A stretch of 32,696 nucleotides of DNA from Erysipelotrichaceae bacterium (GCA_017428765.1 JAFRQF010000033.1:1-32696); one strand, 5' to 3'. Shown: positions 23,291 to 30,767, counted from the stretch's first letter. A program made the numbers and translations. The notes: a model not told the origin generated them from the sequence alone.

Positions 23291-23310
23291 GTGATCGTAG
23301 AAACGATCAC
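23291..23310. promoter_or_regulatory. Perfect 8-bp palindromic hairpin before the VWA gene
   Basis: GTGATCGT and ACGATCAC flank AGAA, immediately upstream of GTTTT and the AAAGGAGG ribosome site of the VWA gene. It may be an operator (possibly for the HTH-like domain of the macro protein) or a leader hairpin that limits translation. Confidence 0.4.
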
Positions 23311-23333
23311 GTTTTAAAAGGAGGATTTAACTT

Positions 23334-23978
23334 ATGAATGAAAATTTAACGGAACTGGTATTCATTTTGGACCGCAGCGGTTCAATGTCAGGACTTGAGG
23401 AAGATACGATCGGCGGTTTCAATTCCTTCATCGAAAAACAGAAGAAGGAAAAAGGCGAGTGTCTGGTCTCGACGGTCCTCTTCAACCAGAGAAGCAAGGT
23501 CATCCATGACAGGGTGAGTCTCGATACGATCGCAAAGATGACGAAGGAGGATTACTTTGCCTCCGGTACGACGGCGCTGATCGATGCCTTAGGCGATGCG
23601 ATAAGTCATATCAAGACGGTCCATAAATACATACGGAAAGAGGATGTGCCATCCAAGACCGCGTTCGTCATCATCACGGACGGATTGGAGAATGCATCGA
23701 AAAGGTATTCTTCCGACGATGTGAAGAAGATGGTAAAGACGCAGAAGGAAAAGGGCTGGGACTTCTTATTCCTGGCGGCCAACATCGACGCGGTGCAGAC
23801 CGCCAAGACCTATGGGATCGAAGAGGAATTCTCGGTCGATTACCGTAATGATGAAAAAGGTGTTGCAAAAAATTTTGAGACACTTTCCAAAGCGATGTCC
23901 GGTTACAGAGAAAAACGCGTACTTCCCGCAGGCTGGGCAGAAGAGATCAGAGAAGATTTCAAAAAAAGGAGGAACTGA
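23334..23978 (+). CDS. VWA-domain protein, 214 aa
   Basis: Single von Willebrand factor A domain with an intact metal-ion-dependent adhesion site: DRSGSMSG (Asp13, Ser15, Ser17), Thr78/79 in ASGTTALIDA, and Asp115 in ITDGLEN. It is cytoplasmic (no signal peptide), so it likely mediates Mg2+-dependent protein-protein contact. AAAGGAGG lies 9 nt before the ATG. The ADP-ribosylglycohydrolase gene begins 1 nt after its stop, with its ribosome site inside the last VWA codons. VWA proteins of this size are known in tellurite/stress and ADP-ribose neighbourhoods, but no function is known for this one. Confidence 0.85.
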   Translation: MNENLTELVFILDRSGSMSGLEEDTIGGFNSFIEKQKKEKGECLVSTVLFNQRSKVIHDRVSLDTIAKMTKEDYFASGTTALIDALGDAISHIKTVHKYIRKEDVPSKTAFVIITDGLENASKRYSSDDVKKMVKTQKEKGWDFLFLAANIDAVQTAKTYGIEEEFSVDYRNDEKGVAKNFETLSKAMSGYREKRVLPAGWAEEIREDFKKRRN

Positions 23979-23979
23979 T

Positions 23980-24768
23980 ATGTACGGCGCTTTGATCGGC
24001 GATATCGCCGGTTCCAGGTTTGAATTCAATAATTTCAGGTCCAAGGACTTCGAACTGTTTTCGAAAAATGATTTTTTCACTGACGACTCGGTAATGACGA
24101 TCGCTGTGGCAAAAGCCTTGAGCGTATCAAAGGGAAACGGCTATGCGGATCTCGAGGATCAGCTGTATCACTATATGCATGAGATAGGAAGAAGATATCC
24201 CGACTCCGGCTATGGCGGAAACTTCTATTACTGGATCATGAACGGGGAAACAAAGCCCTACAATTCCTTTGGGAACGGTTCGGCAATGCGTACCTCTGCC
24301 TGCGCGTGGTTTGCGGAAACTCTCGAAGAGTGTCTTGATCTGGCAAGACGCTGCGCAAGCGTGAGCCACGATCATCCGGAAGGCATCAAAGGGGCGAAGG
24401 CTGTTTCTGCCTGCATCTGGCTGGCAAGGGAGGGAAAATCGAAGGATGCGATCCGTGACTATGTGAAGGAAAACTACTATGATCTTGATTTCACATTGGA
24501 TGAAATACGGCCTTCCTATCGTTTCGATGAGACCTGCCAGGGTTCTGTCCCACAGGCGATCGAAGCTTTCCTGGAATCCAAGGACTTTGAGGACGCCATC
24601 CGCAATGCGATCTCCATCGGCGGGGACTCCGATACGATCGCTGCCATCACCGGCAGCATCGCCGAAGGCTTTTACGGTATCCCCGAAGGATTTAAGGAAA
24701 AGGTTGATTCCTACCTTGATCCGTACCTGAAGGAAAAGCTATCAGAAGTCCTTTCCCATCTTTCTTAG
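23980..24768 (+). CDS. ADP-ribosylglycohydrolase (DraG/ARH family), 262 aa
   Basis: Predicted Mg2+-dependent hydrolase that removes ADP-ribose from proteins or cleaves related ADP-ribose compounds. Metal-site motifs: GDIAGSRFEF at the start, TDDS (Thr34-Asp35-Asp36), His130 in SHDHPEGIKGA and the C-terminal GGDSDTIAAITGSIAE (Asp216, Asp218, Thr219). The length is typical of compact ARH proteins. I chose the ATG at 23980, preceded by AAAGGAGG; earlier in-frame starts lie inside the VWA gene. It is coupled to the VWA gene and follows the macro-domain gene, giving two distinct ADP-ribose-handling folds within 2.6 kb. Confidence 0.87.
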   Translation: MYGALIGDIAGSRFEFNNFRSKDFELFSKNDFFTDDSVMTIAVAKALSVSKGNGYADLEDQLYHYMHEIGRRYPDSGYGGNFYYWIMNGETKPYNSFGNGSAMRTSACAWFAETLEECLDLARRCASVSHDHPEGIKGAKAVSACIWLAREGKSKDAIRDYVKENYYDLDFTLDEIRPSYRFDETCQGSVPQAIEAFLESKDFEDAIRNAISIGGDSDTIAAITGSIAEGFYGIPEGFKEKVDSYLDPYLKEKLSEVLSHLS

Positions 24769-24770
24769 GC

Positions 24771-24776
24771 TATAAT
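24771..24776 (+). promoter_or_regulatory. -10 box of the zinc-ribbon membrane protein gene
   Basis: TATAAT immediately after the ADP-ribosylglycohydrolase stop and upstream of AGAGGTG and the ATG at 24795. Confidence 0.45.
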
Positions 24777-24794
24777 TGTAAAAGAGGTGTACTT

Positions 24795-25163
24795 ATGTTT
24801 CTTGCGATCGGTGTGAGTGATTCTGAAGAACGGCTGGAATATGAAGAAGGCCTGATGACCTGCGGTGTCTGTGGCAATTACGGACGCTATGAGGTGTATC
24901 TGGTCTGCAGTGTCTTTTATCTGTTCTTCTTTCCGGTCTATCGCTTCAACTACCGCTACTACGTAAGGACCACCTGCTGCAACAGCGTATATGAGCTCGA
25001 TCCCGAGGTCGGCGAAGCCATCGAAAACGGCGAGCGGGTCATCATCAGAGAAAGAGACCTGCACATCCTGGGAAAGGGACGGGCACACAAGAAATGCGGC
25101 TACTGCGGCTATGAGACGGCAGAGGACTTCGAGTACTGCCCGAAATGCGGAAACAAGCTATAA
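24795..25163 (+). CDS. Zinc-ribbon protein with one hydrophobic segment, 122 aa
   Basis: Two half zinc ribbons are seen: CGVC (residues 23-26) with the CC pair (57-58), and CGYC...CPKCG at the C-terminus (~101-119). Between them VYLVCSVFYLFFFPVYRF is hydrophobic enough for a membrane helix or buried strand. The order (CxxC, hydrophobic strip, RYYVRTTCC, YELDPEVG, zinc ribbon) is a recurring small family of unknown role. It is preceded by its own -10 box and AGAGGTG. It closes the macro/VWA/ARH region, and its end lies 11 bp from the left inverted repeat of the fructose unit. Confidence 0.75.
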   Translation: MFLAIGVSDSEERLEYEEGLMTCGVCGNYGRYEVYLVCSVFYLFFFPVYRFNYRYYVRTTCCNSVYELDPEVGEAIENGERVIIRERDLHILGKGRAHKKCGYCGYETAEDFEYCPKCGNKL

Positions 25164-25174
25164 AAAAACCTTCA

Positions 25175-25207
25175 TTTGCACAGATGTGCTGATAAATCCT
25201 TTATTTA
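25175..25207 (+). repeat. Left 33-bp inverted repeat
   Basis: Begins TTTGCACAGATGTGCTGATA and ends ATCCTTTATTTA. It contains the small dyad GCACA-GA-TGTGC. The last bases include the transposase stop codon (TAA on the minus strand). Confidence 0.9.
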
Positions 25208-25690
25208 CTGCTTCTTTTTTAGGTAGTAATCTCTGAAAGTAATTCTTTTTGATGAATTTATGGCTTTCTCCAGCAGAATGTTTTCTTTCTCCAGCTTGTT
25301 ATGTGGCTTATTCATCATGAAGGAAAACAGATTCAGATAGTCCTGTAATTCATCTCTGTCAAAACCGGGATGGGAGTTAAGAAACTTCTTGAGCAGGTCA
25401 CAGTAGTGGTTGATCCTGTTCAAGGGATTGTGCATATCATCCAGAGTCTTGAGATAGGCTGACTTGTATGACTCACTTTTAAGTCCGAGCAGGATGTTAT
25501 GGGATCTTTCATCGTCGTGGATAATGGCTGATCCTTTTCTGATGTGTTCCCTAAAAGACTTGAGTGTCTTGGATTGCGAAGTCTAGGCCTTTCCCTCAAC
25601 GACCAGGTATACCTGATCTTTGTCACAGACTATCTGGGCAAGGGAAGGCGGCTCTGATGGAAGCCAAACCTACACTCCGCCTAAGACTGG
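25205..25690 (-). pseudogene. IS1595-like (ISXO2-type DDE) transposase remnant
   Basis: On the minus strand the peptide runs SLAQIVCDKDQVYLVVEGKA, an in-frame TAG (25583-25585), then TSQSKTLKSFREHIRKGSAI, IHDDERSHNILLGL, PLNRINHYCDLLKKFL, HPGFDRDELQDYLNLFSF and a final RDYYLKKKQ. The blocks VYLVVEGK, IHDDERSHN and NPLNRIN..LLKKFL..HPGFxRDELQDYLNLFSF are the second half of ISXO2-like transposases. A second stop lies near 25671-25673 and the N-terminal zinc ribbon and first catalytic region are missing, replaced by the DeoR terminator. It cannot encode an active enzyme. It explains the stretch 25205-25690 that otherwise has no gene. Confidence 0.75.
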
Positions 25691-25701
25691 AATAGAGTAA
25701 C

Positions 25702-25734
25702 AAAAAAAACTGCCTTTACAGTACGTGAAGGCAG
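25702..25734 (-). terminator. Terminator after the DeoR gene
   Basis: On the minus strand CTGCCTT and AAGGCAG pair around an 11-nt loop (25710-25716 with 25728-25734), followed by eight T's. Confidence 0.8.
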
Positions 25735-25737
25735 CTT

Positions 25738-26505
25738 TTACTTAATATGGTTTTCGATCAGATCGACCAGAATGGTGTTATGCAGATCTCTGTAGATTTT
25801 TGGTGCTGATGAATCGGTGACGATGAAACCTTTGTCTATCGGTGCGAAAGTATAGGTGCAGATGACATTGAACTTGCTCAGATCGGCCAGGATGTAGGAC
25901 TCTGCACAATGCAGACAGGCTGTTCTTTTGATCTCGCCTTCTTCAGGGTCCGGAGTGGTGAATCCTTCCTGAATGCTGATGCCGTTGGTGCCAAAGAAAC
26001 CGATGGTGAAGTTCATTCTTTCAAGATATTTCAATGTATCGGCTCCGATCAGGGCTTCGGTGGTCATTTTTATCGTTCCGCCCGGCAGATAGACCTGATG
26101 GCCATAGGAAGCCAGAATACCTGCATGGGAGATGCAGTTGGTGATATAGGTAGCATTGATATTCCTTAAAAACGGCAGCATTTCCGCCGTGGTCGTTCCG
26201 GCGTCGAGATAGACGACATCGCTTTCCTTAACTAAGGAAGCGGCATACTGGGCTATCTCTTTTTTATATGCGGTATTGAGATCCTGGCGATACAGAACCG
26301 TTTCATCCTTGGTGAGGATATTGTTTTTTAATGATATGGCACCGCCATGGACTTTCTTCAGCATTTTGGCATGATTGAGTTCGCTTAAATCTCTTCTTAT
26401 CGTTGATTGAGAAGCACCTAAGATCTCCATAAGCTCATTTATCGTTACACTTTTTCTTTCGTTAGTGATATCGACGATCTTTCTTTTTCTTTCTTCATTC
26501 AGCAT
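25738..26505 (-). CDS. fruR: DeoR-family repressor of the fructose operon, 255 aa
   Basis: N-terminal DeoR helix-turn-helix (residues ~6-57: VTINELMEILGASQSTIRRDLSEL and KKVHGGA, the DeoR signature), followed by the sugar-phosphate-sensing isomerase-like domain (DAGTTTAEM ~102-110, LPGGT ~138-142, FFGTNGI ~168-174, AESYILADLSKF ~207-218, APIDKGFIVTD ~226). Such proteins bind sugar phosphates, here probably fructose-1-phosphate. Divergent orientation from fruK/fruA across a region with repeated sites makes it the likely repressor. The gene symbol is by context. The frame is intact, so the regulator is functional even though its transposase neighbour is not. Confidence 0.85.
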   Translation of the reverse strand: MLNEERKRKIVDITNERKSVTINELMEILGASQSTIRRDLSELNHAKMLKKVHGGAISLKNNILTKDETVLYRQDLNTAYKKEIAQYAASLVKESDVVYLDAGTTTAEMLPFLRNINATYITNCISHAGILASYGHQVYLPGGTIKMTTEALIGADTLKYLERMNFTIGFFGTNGISIQEGFTTPDPEEGEIKRTACLHCAESYILADLSKFNVICTYTFAPIDKGFIVTDSSAPKIYRDLHNTILVDLIENHIK

Positions 26506-26540
26506 AATCTCTATATTCCTTTTTAATAATTGTAATTATT

Positions 26541-26580
26541 TATTCAAAAAATGTCAAAATCAGTCAAAAACAGTCAAAAT
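26541..26580. promoter_or_regulatory. Four 10-bp tandem operator-like repeats
   Basis: Four consecutive 10-bp blocks read tattcaaaaa, atgtcaaaat, cagtcaaaaa and cagtcaaaat; GTCAAAA recurs at 26553, 26563 and 26573, exactly one helical turn apart. A weaker inverse half (TTGACA, 26585) follows at the -35. DeoR-type repressors bind such repeats cooperatively; the arrangement suits DeoR binding between the two divergent promoters. Confidence 0.6.
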
Positions 26581-26584
26581 ATGA

Positions 26585-26613
26585 TTGACAATGACTGAAA
26601 TTGAATATAGTAT
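26585..26613 (+). promoter_or_regulatory. fruK/fruA promoter
   Basis: Consensus TTGACA (26585-26590), a 17-nt spacer and TAGTAT (26608-26613). The -35 overlaps the right end of the operator-like repeats. Confidence 0.75.
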
Positions 26614-26643
26614 ATAAATAAACAAGCAAAAAAATGCATAAAC

Positions 26644-26666
26644 GTTCAAAAATGATCTTTTTGAAC
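26644..26666 (+). promoter_or_regulatory. Leader inverted repeat before fruK
   Basis: GTTCAAAAA (26644-26652) and TTTTTGAAC (26658-26666) are perfectly inverted around TGATC, directly before AAGGGGAG. It could be a further operator (the arms contain TTCAAAA as in the tandem repeats) or an mRNA hairpin next to the ribosome site. Confidence 0.5.
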
Positions 26667-26682
26667 AAGAAAGGGGAGAGAT

Positions 26683-27600
26683 ATGATTTATACGATCACC
26701 TTTAATCCTTCGCTTGACTATATTGCCAACTGTGAAGATTTCCGTTTAGGTGAAACCAACAGGGTTTCAAAGGAGATCATCTTCCCGGGAGGCAAAGGGA
26801 TCAACGTATCAATTGTCTTGTCGAACTTCGGCATGGATACGACAGCCCTGGGCTTTCTGGCCGGTTTTACAGGTGAAGAGATCAAAAGACTGATAGTAGA
26901 AAAAGGTATCAGAAATCAGATGATTCCGATCAGCCATGGCTTCTCCAGGATCAATGTCAAATTAAGATCCAAAGTGGAGAGTGAGCTCAATGGCATGGGA
27001 CCTTCAATTGATGATGAGGCGATCGGCAAGCTCTATGAAAAGCTTGATGAGCTTACTGATCAGGATATCCTTTGTCTGGCAGGAAGCATTCCTTCCAGCA
27101 TGCCTTCAACGATGTATTCGGACATCATGAAGCACCTTGAGGGAAGAGGAATCAGGATCGTGGTGGATGCGACAAAGGATCTGCTGATGAATGTACTGGA
27201 GTACAGACCGTTTCTGATCAAACCGAACAATCATGAAATAGGCGAACTGTTTAACGTAAAGCTCAATACCCGCGATGAAGTCATACCGTATGCAAGAAAG
27301 CTGCAGGAAAAAGGTGCAGTAAACGTACTGGTATCGATGGCCGGAGAAGGAGCAATCCTGGTCGATGAAAACGGCAACGTCCATAAGTCGGAAGCGCCGA
27401 AAGGAAAGGTTGTAAATTCCGTTGGGGCAGGCGATTCAATGGTAGCGGGATTCATCTATGGCTATCTAAAGTATCAGGATTATGATGAGGCCTTCAGATA
27501 TGGCCTGGCAACAGGAAGCGCGAGCGCATTCAGCGAAGAACTGGCAACAAATGAGCAAGTCATTTCGTTATACAAAGAAACATGGGGAGAAAAACTATGA
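26683..27600 (+). CDS. fruK: 1-phosphofructokinase, 305 aa
   Basis: Phosphorylates fructose-1-phosphate with ATP to fructose-1,6-bisphosphate. Recognised from MIYTITFNPSLDY (start of the FruK/LacC branch), the GGKGINVSIVLSNFG motif (residues ~37-51), KPNNHEIGELF (~182-192), LVSMAGEGA and the PfkB signature VNSVGAGDSMVAGF with the catalytic Asp (~248-252). The length is typical. A strong ribosome site AAGGGGAG precedes the ATG. Its stop overlaps the fruA start (ATGA), so both are translated together. The PTS partner next door supplies its substrate, which makes the call secure against tagatose-6-phosphate kinase. Confidence 0.92.
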   Translation: MIYTITFNPSLDYIANCEDFRLGETNRVSKEIIFPGGKGINVSIVLSNFGMDTTALGFLAGFTGEEIKRLIVEKGIRNQMIPISHGFSRINVKLRSKVESELNGMGPSIDDEAIGKLYEKLDELTDQDILCLAGSIPSSMPSTMYSDIMKHLEGRGIRIVVDATKDLLMNVLEYRPFLIKPNNHEIGELFNVKLNTRDEVIPYARKLQEKGAVNVLVSMAGEGAILVDENGNVHKSEAPKGKVVNSVGAGDSMVAGFIYGYLKYQDYDEAFRYGLATGSASAFSEELATNEQVISLYKETWGEKL

Positions 27601-29507
27601 AAATCACTGATTTACTGTCAAAGGAAAGCATTGCCCTGAAACAGAAGGCTGCAAGCAAGAAAGACATCCTTAAGCAGATGGTCGATCTGATGGATGCCGG
27701 AGGCAAGATTTCCGACAAGGCACTCTATCTCCAGGCTGTTGAAGCCAGAGAAGAAGAAGGAACAACCGGCGTTGGTGGCGGTATCGCTATCCCGCACGGC
27801 AGATGTTCAGGCGTCAAGGCACCAGGTCTGGCTGCCATGAGCATTGACGGGGGCGTTGAATATGAAGCTCTTGACGGCAATCCTGTCGATCTCTTATTCC
27901 TGATCGCTGCTCCGGAGACTTCCGGCAATGTTCATCTGGATATCCTGTCAAAACTGGCTACGATGCTGATGGATGAGAAATTCGTCAAGGATCTTAAGAA
28001 TGCCAAAGATGCCGATGAATTTCTGAAGGTCATCGACAGAGCTGAAGAAGAAAAAGATGAAAGCGATGTCAAGAAAACCAATGAGGTATTAAAGGACGTT
28101 ACAGGCGATCATCTGATCCTGGCTGTTACAGCCTGCCCGACCGGTATCGCTCACACCTATATGGCTGCTGAAGCAATCGAAAAGGCTGCCAAAGCCAGAG
28201 GCTATCAGGTCAAGGTCGAAACCAGAGGTTCCGGCGGTGCCAAGAACGTACTTACTGCTGAAGAGATCAGAAAAGCTGACGGCATCATCGTCGCTGCTGA
28301 TACCAACGTTCCGATGGACAGATTCGACGGCAAGAAGGTCGTTGAATGCCAGGTCTCTAAAGGCATAAACAAGCCTGATGAACTGCTTGATGATGTAGTA
28401 AACGGCAATGCGGCTGTATACAAAGCCAGCAATGCGGTTAAAGAAAATAAAGCTGAAGCTGGCGGACATCAGATCTATAAGCATCTGATGAACGGTGTTT
28501 CACACATGCTGCCGTTCGTTGTCGGTGGCGGTATCCTGATTGCCCTGGCCTTCCTGGTTGATGGTATGGCCTTTGATATCAATGAACTTACTGCTGAACA
28601 GCGTGCCAACTTTGGTGGTCTGACACCTCTGGCTCAGCTTCTTAAAGGTCAGATCGGCGGCGTTGCCTTCGGCTTCATGCTTCCGGTATTGTCCGGCTTC
28701 ATCGCCATGTCTATCGCTGATCGTCCGGGTCTGGCTGTAGGTTTTGTCGGCGGTGCTATTGCCGCATCCGGCAAATCCGGATTCCTTGGCGCCATGGCTG
28801 CCGGTTTCCTGGCTGGCTATCTTGTAAACCTGCTTAAGAAGGTTTCAGATAAAGTCATTCCTGATTCACTCGATGGCATCAAACCGGTATTGATCTATCC
28901 GCTGTTTGGCATGCTGCTTATCGGTCTGGCTATGATCTTTGCGATCGAACCGGTAGTAGGTGCTCTCAACACAGGCTTAAACAACTTCTTAGGTTCATTA
29001 AGCGGTGTCAACTCCATCCTGCTGGGTGCGATCCTTGGCGGTATGATGGCGATCGATATGGGTGGTCCTTTCAACAAGGCTGCCTACGTCTTCGGTGTCG
29101 CTTCAATTGCTGCGGGCAACTACAACATCATGGCTGCCGTCATGATCGGCGGTATGGTCCCTCCTTGTGCAATCGCCCTGGCTACCATCCTGTTTAAAAA
29201 CAAGTTCACGGAATCTGAAAGAAAATCAGGTCCGACCAACTTCATCATGGGTCTTTCATTCATCACGGAAGGTGCGATCCCGTTTGCGGCTGCTGACCCG
29301 ATCCATGTCTTACCTGCATGTATTGCCGGTTCAGCTGTTGCCGGTGCCTTATCAATGGCCTTCAACTGCACACTGATGGCTCCTCATGGCGGAATCTTCG
29401 TCTTCCCGGTTGTCGGTAATGCGATAATGTATGTAGTAGCCCTGGTAATCGGTACAGTAGTCGGTGCCGTGCTGCTTGGCTTACTCAAGAAGGACGTAGA
29501 AAAATAA
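27597..29507 (+). CDS. fruA: PTS fructose-specific transporter, EIIABC, 636 aa
   Basis: Imports fructose and phosphorylates it to fructose-1-phosphate using PEP-derived phosphate from HPr. Domain order A-B-C: EIIA (about 1-150; GGGIAIPHGR with phosphorylated His67), EIIB (about 172-275; AVTACPTGIAHTYMAAEAIE with phospho-Cys180) and EIIC (about 295-630), with about 8-10 helices and conserved VSHMLPFVVGGGILIAL, MAIDMGGPFNKAAY and ITEGAIPFAAADP. All active-site residues are present. Translation begins at 27597, overlapping the fruK stop, with GGGGAG upstream. Codons with GCT/GTT and A/T-ending third positions look more frequent here than in flanking genes (by eye), fitting independent acquisition of the unit. 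Confidence 0.95.
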   Translation: MKITDLLSKESIALKQKAASKKDILKQMVDLMDAGGKISDKALYLQAVEAREEEGTTGVGGGIAIPHGRCSGVKAPGLAAMSIDGGVEYEALDGNPVDLLFLIAAPETSGNVHLDILSKLATMLMDEKFVKDLKNAKDADEFLKVIDRAEEEKDESDVKKTNEVLKDVTGDHLILAVTACPTGIAHTYMAAEAIEKAAKARGYQVKVETRGSGGAKNVLTAEEIRKADGIIVAADTNVPMDRFDGKKVVECQVSKGINKPDELLDDVVNGNAAVYKASNAVKENKAEAGGHQIYKHLMNGVSHMLPFVVGGGILIALAFLVDGMAFDINELTAEQRANFGGLTPLAQLLKGQIGGVAFGFMLPVLSGFIAMSIADRPGLAVGFVGGAIAASGKSGFLGAMAAGFLAGYLVNLLKKVSDKVIPDSLDGIKPVLIYPLFGMLLIGLAMIFAIEPVVGALNTGLNNFLGSLSGVNSILLGAILGGMMAIDMGGPFNKAAYVFGVASIAAGNYNIMAAVMIGGMVPPCAIALATILFKNKFTESERKSGPTNFIMGLSFITEGAIPFAAADPIHVLPACIAGSAVAGALSMAFNCTLMAPHGGIFVFPVVGNAIMYVVALVIGTVVGAVLLGLLKKDVEK

Positions 29508-29533
29508 TACAGTCAATAAAGCATAATAGAGGA

Positions 29534-29562
29534 AAAAAGGTATGATCGGTTCATACCTTTTT
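29534..29562 (+). terminator. Terminator after fruA
   Basis: AAAAAGGTATGA (29534-29545) and TCATACCTTTTT (29551-29562), a 12-bp stem around TCGGT, with the T run in the right arm. It ends 4 bp before the right inverted repeat. Confidence 0.85.
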
Positions 29563-29565
29563 GCA

Positions 29566-29598
29566 TAAATAAAGGATTTATCAGCACATCTGTGCAAA
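29566..29598 (-). repeat. Right 33-bp inverted repeat
   Basis: Exact reverse complement of 25175-25207. It abuts the fruA terminator. Flanking bases on both sides differ from the left copy immediately outside the 33 bp. Confidence 0.9.
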
Positions 29599-29609
29599 GA
29601 AGATTTTTA

Positions 29610-29639
29610 AAAAAATACTGTTCAAAGACAGTATTTTTT
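29610..29639. terminator. Bidirectional terminator next to the right repeat
   Basis: AAAAAATACTG (29610-29620) and CAGTATTTTTT (29629-29639) are perfectly inverted around TTCAAAGA. It serves the minus-strand zinc-ribbon gene and could block read-through from fruA. Confidence 0.75.
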
Positions 29640-29667
29640 GTTGAGTAGGAATCACGTTTGTCATCGC

Positions 29668-29871
29668 TCAGCGATCATTGAAGTAGTTTTTGTCGTGCCA
29701 TTCGTGGCCGCAGTTCGTACAGATGTAGACTGTATTCGGGGTGCCAGGGGCATCAGACGTTCTGTTGACATCGATCTGCTGCGATCCGCAATTGGGGCAG
29801 GTATAGACTCCTGCAACAAAGGTGCCGCCGTTTACTCCCTGAAGATCGCTAGGACCTAAGCTGTGCGGCAT
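29668..29871 (-). CDS. Small zinc-ribbon protein, 67 aa
   Basis: CPNCG (residues ~25-29) and CTNCGHEW (~51-58) form a complete C-x2-C ... C-x2-C ribbon of the TFIIS/RPA12-like kind, around a Thr/Asn-rich loop. AGGAGG lies 9 nt upstream of the ATG, so it is an expressed small gene rather than chance. The ~20-residue N-terminal tail is Gly/Pro-rich. Function unknown; nucleic-acid or protein binding is the usual role of such ribbons. It lies alone between the fructose unit and the exonuclease gene. Confidence 0.75.
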   Translation of the reverse strand: MPHSLGPSDLQGVNGGTFVAGVYTCPNCGSQQIDVNRTSDAPGTPNTVYICTNCGHEWHDKNYFNDR

Positions 29872-29936
29872 AAATTCTATCCTCCTGCTGCTGCCAATAT
29901 CATAAGCTATTCAGGTGAACTTTTTGTGTAAAATGC

Positions 29937-30686
29937 TCAAAGAATACGCCAATTGTACCCAAAATAACGTGTGGAGGTCTTTGCGGCGTGTTTGATCTTG
30001 TCGCCGGCATTCAGAATATACTTGTGTCCCTTGTCGTTGGGCTGATCTTTGAGCCATTCAACGGCCTTATCCAGGTTGTCGTATTCTTCCAATATCGTAT
30101 TGCCGTTCATGCGTAAGACCTTACGTACCTGGTCGGGATAACGGTAGGGATCGACGTATTCGAGAAACGCATCGAAGTTGCGGTCGCCCGTCTTCATCTT
30201 CTCGTGGACCATCTTGAGAAGCTTGGCATCGTCTAAGGCGTTGTGGGTCTGATCGCCCATGTCCTTGTCGAAGAACTTGCCCAGTTTCTCCAGAGAGATG
30301 GTCTTGTTGACATAGAAGAATTCCTTGAGGTCTTCCGAACAGTCGTACATGTTGAGATATAAGAAACTCAGCATCGAAGCTTCCTTGAAGGAGGAAGCGG
30401 CATAGAAGGAATTGCTGACGAAATCGAAATCGCCGGTACCGTAATTGATGAATTCCGGAAAGCCATCGCTGTTGCACCAGTCGTATAATCTTTCAAATAC
30501 TTCGCAAGAGTCCGGGGCATCGTCGATGTCTTCCTGGCTGATGCCGGTGATCTCTTCGATGCGGGGTGTGATCGGATCGTCACAATGGACCAAAGAATAG
30601 AACTCTTCGCCTTTTTCATTGACGGCGCCGACCGAGATGATCAGTTTTTCATTTTCGCTTGCTTCAAAATCGATATAGTACTTCAT
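29937..30686 (-). CDS. DEDDh-type 3'-5' exonuclease-like protein, 249 aa
   Basis: RNase T/DnaQ-like fold. The exo motifs are YIDFEAS (Asp6, Glu8), a middle Asp in GTGDFDF (~86-88) and HNALDDAK (His148, Asp153), which together give a complete DEDDh active site. Residues ~175-249 form an extra C-terminal domain with KYILNAGDKIKHAAK and NWRIL, possibly a small DNA/RNA-binding module. It probably trims single-stranded RNA or DNA ends in the cytoplasm. AGGT lies near the ATG; a -10-like TAAGAT is 18 nt upstream. The gene is isolated and divergent from the metallo-hydrolase. Confidence 0.82.
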   Translation of the reverse strand: MKYYIDFEASENEKLIISVGAVNEKGEEFYSLVHCDDPITPRIEEITGISQEDIDDAPDSCEVFERLYDWCNSDGFPEFINYGTGDFDFVSNSFYAASSFKEASMLSFLYLNMYDCSEDLKEFFYVNKTISLEKLGKFFDKDMGDQTHNALDDAKLLKMVHEKMKTGDRNFDAFLEYVDPYRYPDQVRKVLRMNGNTILEEYDNLDKAVEWLKDQPNDKGHKYILNAGDKIKHAAKTSTRYFGYNWRIL

Positions 30687-30767
30687 AGGTTACCTGCCAT
30701 TACCATCTTATCAAAAGGAAGTACTTGCGTGGTAAGATGTTGTTGTATTTAAGGATGGAGAACAGAT

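Larger units (their letters stand above)
25175..29598. mobile_element. 4.4-kb unit with perfect 33-bp inverted repeats carrying a fructose operon
   Basis: The 33 bp at 25175-25207 recur, exactly inverted, at 29566-29598. Within are a disrupted IS1595-like transposase, a DeoR regulator, fruK and fruA. The left repeat begins at the transposase stop codon, as an IS terminal repeat should. The repeats point outwards as terminal repeats of one unit. Directly repeated target-site duplications are not evident, so age or further rearrangement is likely. It may be an IS with cargo, or a composite whose second IS was lost. Confidence 0.7.

Noticed and set aside
26541..26580. Short tandem repeats considered as a CRISPR fragment
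   Set aside because: The repeats are only 10 bp without spacers; an operator array is the better explanation.
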